DNA from: Dysidea avara
Lineage: Eukaryota; Porifera; Demospongiae; Dictyoceratida; Dysideidae
Assembly: GCF_963678975.1 (NCBI RefSeq)
Contig: NC_089274.1
Location: 48,204,075 to 48,268,074 of the forward strand
Reading direction: 5' to 3'
DNA: 64,000 nucleotides
Shown here one piece after another: positions 60,701 to 64,000 of the stretch (positions are counted from its first letter, which is position 1; each line of letters begins with the position of its first letter). Both the position numbers and the translations under genes were made by a program. The notes under the pieces were generated by a model, which ran no database searches, had not been told where the DNA came from, and worked only from the letters and a program-made list of their open reading frames with translations.

Positions 60701-61148
60701 TCAGATTCCTTGTGCTTGTTTGTGAAGTTATTTTGTAAGTGACTCATACAATAGCAACTGATCGATGGGCGTGGCTCTACATAAGCCTGCAGACAATAAT
60801 GGACGTGGATTCGTGCATACCTACAGAATGGGCGTGGCTACCATATGTCTACAGACAGTAATTACGTAAGTGGGTGTGGCTCACGAAAGAAGGAGGGCTA
60901 CGCTATGACATGTAGTAACACGTCCACATTTAAATTCACGTGGGGTCAGACCCGAATAGTCTGCAAAGCTGGACCTGGATGACCCCACTAAATAAACTAC
61001 ATTAACTTACACATTACTATATAGTTCGCCACGAGTTGTTCTCACTGATCAATATCAACAGCAACTCACATATGCGTGTATTCAAATAGGTTAGTGCAAC
61101 CGACAACCACGTGTATTTGAATAGCTAGTTTGATGCAATATACACTGG
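60701..61148. other. Non-coding stretch with GGGCGTGGC repeats
   Basis: Around 60765-60890 there are about four degenerate units of 36-40 bp centred on GGGCGTGGCT or close variants. The rest shows nothing I recognise. Confidence 0.5.
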
Positions 61149-61745
61149 TAATAATAATAATAATAATAATGCTTTACAGAATAATAATTCTGAGGGTCTA
61201 CCAGTGACCTACACTGATAGCCTAACATATATTAAAAAATAACTATACACTAACATCTACATACTTAGTTACAAGTGGTCAAAATTGTTAGATGCAGGAT
61301 TCTTGGAACAACAGGAACAGGCTTCAATTTCTGTTTTATTACAGTTAGTGATTGTGTATGATCAATTATTGGCAAAGAGTTCCATAGTCTAGGTAGGCGA
61401 AAAAAATAGGAGTTCATAGCTGCATTGGTATGGGCTGTCTTGTGGTGTAGTTTGATTCCAGAAGATCTAGTAGAACCAGTATTGAAGCTGACATAGTTCA
61501 GGATATTGAACTTATCTGTAGGAGTTTTAAGTGATTTGATGAAAAAGAGGATGTCAGATATTTCATCAATGGCAACATACCAAGTTGGGTCAATCTAGTC
61601 CTGTAGTCTGAAGTGTAATCAGAGAGTATGAATTTAGCAGCACGCCTTTGTACCTTCTCAATTAATTCTATGTCTTTCAACAAATAAGGTCTCCACAATG
61701 TGGAGCAGTATATAGCAATTTAGATCTCACTAATGATATGTATAG
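61149..61745 (-). pseudogene. LINE 3' end, copy 2 (frameshifted)
   Basis: On the minus strand: AIYCSTLWRPYLLKDIELIE, then VQRRAAKFILSDYTSDYRTR and LGMLPLMKY. After a frameshift near 61540 comes DILFFIKSLKTPTDKFNIL and RLPRLWNSLP. This is a typical C-terminal end of a non-LTR retrotransposon reverse transcriptase. The downstream tail is a TAA microsatellite (about 61149-61170). Confidence 0.8.
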
Positions 61746-61817
61746 GGAGATGGAAGCCATATTGTAGTCTATTAATACTCAGCGGTAGAACCTTAGCTGA
61801 TGGCCATGGTAAAGAAG

Positions 61818-62350
61818 GATTATTATTATTATTATTATTATAATTGCAAGACCGCGCACAGCGAGTATAAATGCAATATACAAATCAAATATATAGCTAC
61901 AGCTAACTAATTACAATTTTACAGTTCATTTATAAGAAGGTTGTTAAACACGGTGATAGATGAAGCTTCAACAGTCTCTGGTTGCAAGTTGTTCCATAGT
62001 ATAGCAGTGGAAGGAAAGAAGCTGAATTTATACGAGTCAATTCTAGTGAATGGCAAGGTAAGTTTGTACTCATGACCCCGGGTAATTCCTCTATTTAAAG
62101 TGATACATTCTGGCAGAGTAAGGTCCACAATATGATGAATAATTTTGTACATCATTTGGAGTCTTAACATATTTTGACGATAATTTAAACTGTCCCATTT
62201 CAAGGTAGTGAGCATTTGTGTTACACTGCTGGTGGAGCAAAAATCTCCAATTACAAATCTTGCTGCGCGCCTTTGAACAGCTTCTAGCTTGTCAATATTA
62301 CATTGGGTAAAAGGTAAGACAATAGCACAAGCATTATCAATATACCTAAG
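61818..62350 (-). pseudogene. LINE 3' end, copy 3
   Basis: On the minus strand the frame reads DKLEAVQRRAARFVIGDF, SSVTQMLTTLKWDSL, LRLQMMYKIIHHIVDL and FFPSTAILWNNL, about 130 residues open to a stop at 61919, then a TAA microsatellite (61821-61844). It is closer to copy 1 than to copy 2 in motif content (the ML-LKW phrase). Truncated at its 5' side. Confidence 0.82.
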
Positions 62351-64000
62351 GTTTTTTTCTTAAGCAAACTAGAAATGTTTCTGCGAAAGAATTAGGACTG
62401 TAGTTGTAGCCAGTTTTCTGCTACGCTTGAAGGCATCAGGCAGACAGGCAAGCAGTAGAAAATTCCATTGAATAATTTTTTTTTAAATTCTGTGGCAACT
62501 TGATGGAAACGTTTCGGGTCGATCTGAAGACACTTTTGGGCTTGGTTTTACCCAACCAATACTGTCATGTTGTTGTGAGGAAATCGCAGTAAGTTTTTGG
62601 GTTATATCACGGATTGCCCCCACACCTTCGATGTCCCTAATGATGTTTACTGGCAAGGCCTCAAAAGGAGACTTGCATGTATAGCTAAAGCATGCAGTCG
62701 CACGTGCCAGATGGTTTTATTATTTGTGTTACTGAGGATTGCCAAACCTTTGCAACATGTCTGAAACGCAAAGCAGAAAAACATGATCCAGTACGTCACT
62801 TCCTGCCTTTTACCCAATCAACGGTTTAGACCCTTTAGACCGGACCAACGGTTGTGATTCAACCAAGTCGCGCTTGTTAATAGATTTTATTCTCGTGTGT
62901 CAGTGTTTCACTGGTAACATGGCGTGTTATAAGAATTTTAGATTTCACGTGATAGGCGTGCACGTGAACGCATTGCGCTTTGGTGTTGCAAAGATTTGGA
63001 AATCCTCAGTATTTTGTGTTAACTTCTCTCCAGTGTCTCCAAATCACAGGAATAGGGGGTAATGTACTAGAAGTTGGGAGAATGGGATGACGTGCCGTTG
63101 ACTTTCAATAGACCATTGGTAATCTGACTATCACGTGAGATCACGTGACTTCAAGGTAACCAAGGTCACGCATGTCTTAATCCCAAAGTAATGATTGGGG
63201 TTTTTATCCCTATTTAGTGGGGACCTACATACCCATACAAGCTAGACAGAAGGTCTAGCATTTGTCCCCACTAGAAAGGGCCCATGAAGCACTCATCCAT
63301 TCACCCACACAAGCAATCACTGTAGGTGATTGTACTTAGATGTTCCTCCAAATACAATTACCATTATGTTCAATCATTGCCACAACCAACATTCGCCTCA
63401 GTTTCTAAAACCATGAGGAGCCAATCCTGAAGTTAAACATGATACCCTCAAAAAACTGCTTGCAGAGACTGAGGTGTTACAACATACGTGCCACAATGCA
63501 TAACAGCTTAAGTTCTGCTTACGTTACTGATCCATTTAGACACTATATGAATACTTCTTTCTGATCCCTTATAACTCTACTAAGTGCACCTTGATAAAGT
63601 CCCGAGACTCTGCTACAGGCTGAGGAGGCCTATCTAGTCCAAGTGTACAGCTCAGTACTTAAGGTCTGAATAGTAGGGTTTTCATCTAAACCAGTTGTAA
63701 CTGTGTTAATTAACTGTCCTCTTCTTGTGCTATGTCCTGTGTAAAAATAAATTAATTAAACTGCTTGTTAGAGTTTCAGTAGAGTTGGTTGTATTCTCCC
63801 CCTGGAATTAAACATCTTGAGGGTTTCCTCTTCTTGCAAGGAATAACAATGCAGAAGAGTCAGCATCTATCCTTTCCAGATTAACTTGTATGTCCTTGAG
63901 CTGAAATGAACTGCTCAAAAAGCCAAAGATAAAACTAGTGGTTGTCCACTGTAAATAGTGTGTAGCTTAGTGTTCTTAACATTGCTGTCGCCGATATACT
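62351..64000. other. Non-coding stretch at the right edge
   Basis: A diverged copy of the 18270-18440 repeat lies at about 62460-62620. Four CACGTG hexamers cluster at 62945-62950, 62961-62966, 63132-63137 and 63142-63147. No gene supported; an unrecognised multi-exon gene cannot be excluded from sequence alone. Confidence 0.45.

Noticed and set aside
62874..63062. Short frame near the right edge as an exon
   Set aside because: There is no recognisable domain and no splice context I could defend; only the CACGTG cluster is notable.

Overview
The window looks like AT-rich, repeat-laden DNA from an early-branching animal, most likely a sponge (Porifera). The only intact long reading frames are two single-exon class C GPCRs of the GABA-B-receptor-like group (30354-32663, + strand; 44007-46268, - strand). 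A third, broken copy lies at 21213-28090 (- strand). Sponges carry expanded sets of such receptors. The species call is inference; a cnidarian is not excluded, and a compact, transposon-poor placozoan genome fits less well. There are no bacterial-type genes, and I found no convincing complete tRNA or rRNA gene.

Layout: 1-5826 is one copy of a composite mobile element (31-bp minisatellite, about 0.9 kb of conserved sequence, GC-rich hairpin end), itself interrupted by a 3.1-kb inverted-repeat transposon flanked by GATC. 5827-16100 is non-coding and full of small transposons. 16110-46268 is a three-unit receptor cluster. Unit 1 (16110-28090) points left, unit 2 (30354-38380) points right and unit 3 (38690-46268) points left. 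Each unit is a receptor gene plus several kb of downstream flank, so units 2 and 3 form a large imperfect palindrome. Unit 1 was killed by a second copy of the composite element inserted inside its coding sequence, by a 1-base deletion, and by loss of its 5' end at a GGAAC-rich inverted-repeat element. 46269-49692 holds MITE-like elements, 49693-53082 a third composite copy, and 53083-64000 non-coding DNA with further transposons and three LINE 3' ends.

Because the units are paralogous, several insertions can be read against an empty site inside the same window (19126-19380, 36201-37195, 39840-40225). Threading through everything, and carried inside unrelated transposons, is a short dispersed motif built on GACTGCTCTATTAGAGTATC. 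It occurs at about 25 loci and is usually present as a close pair. This motif and the minisatellite-bearing composite element are the best candidates for something undescribed.

All homology statements are from reading by eye; no search was run.
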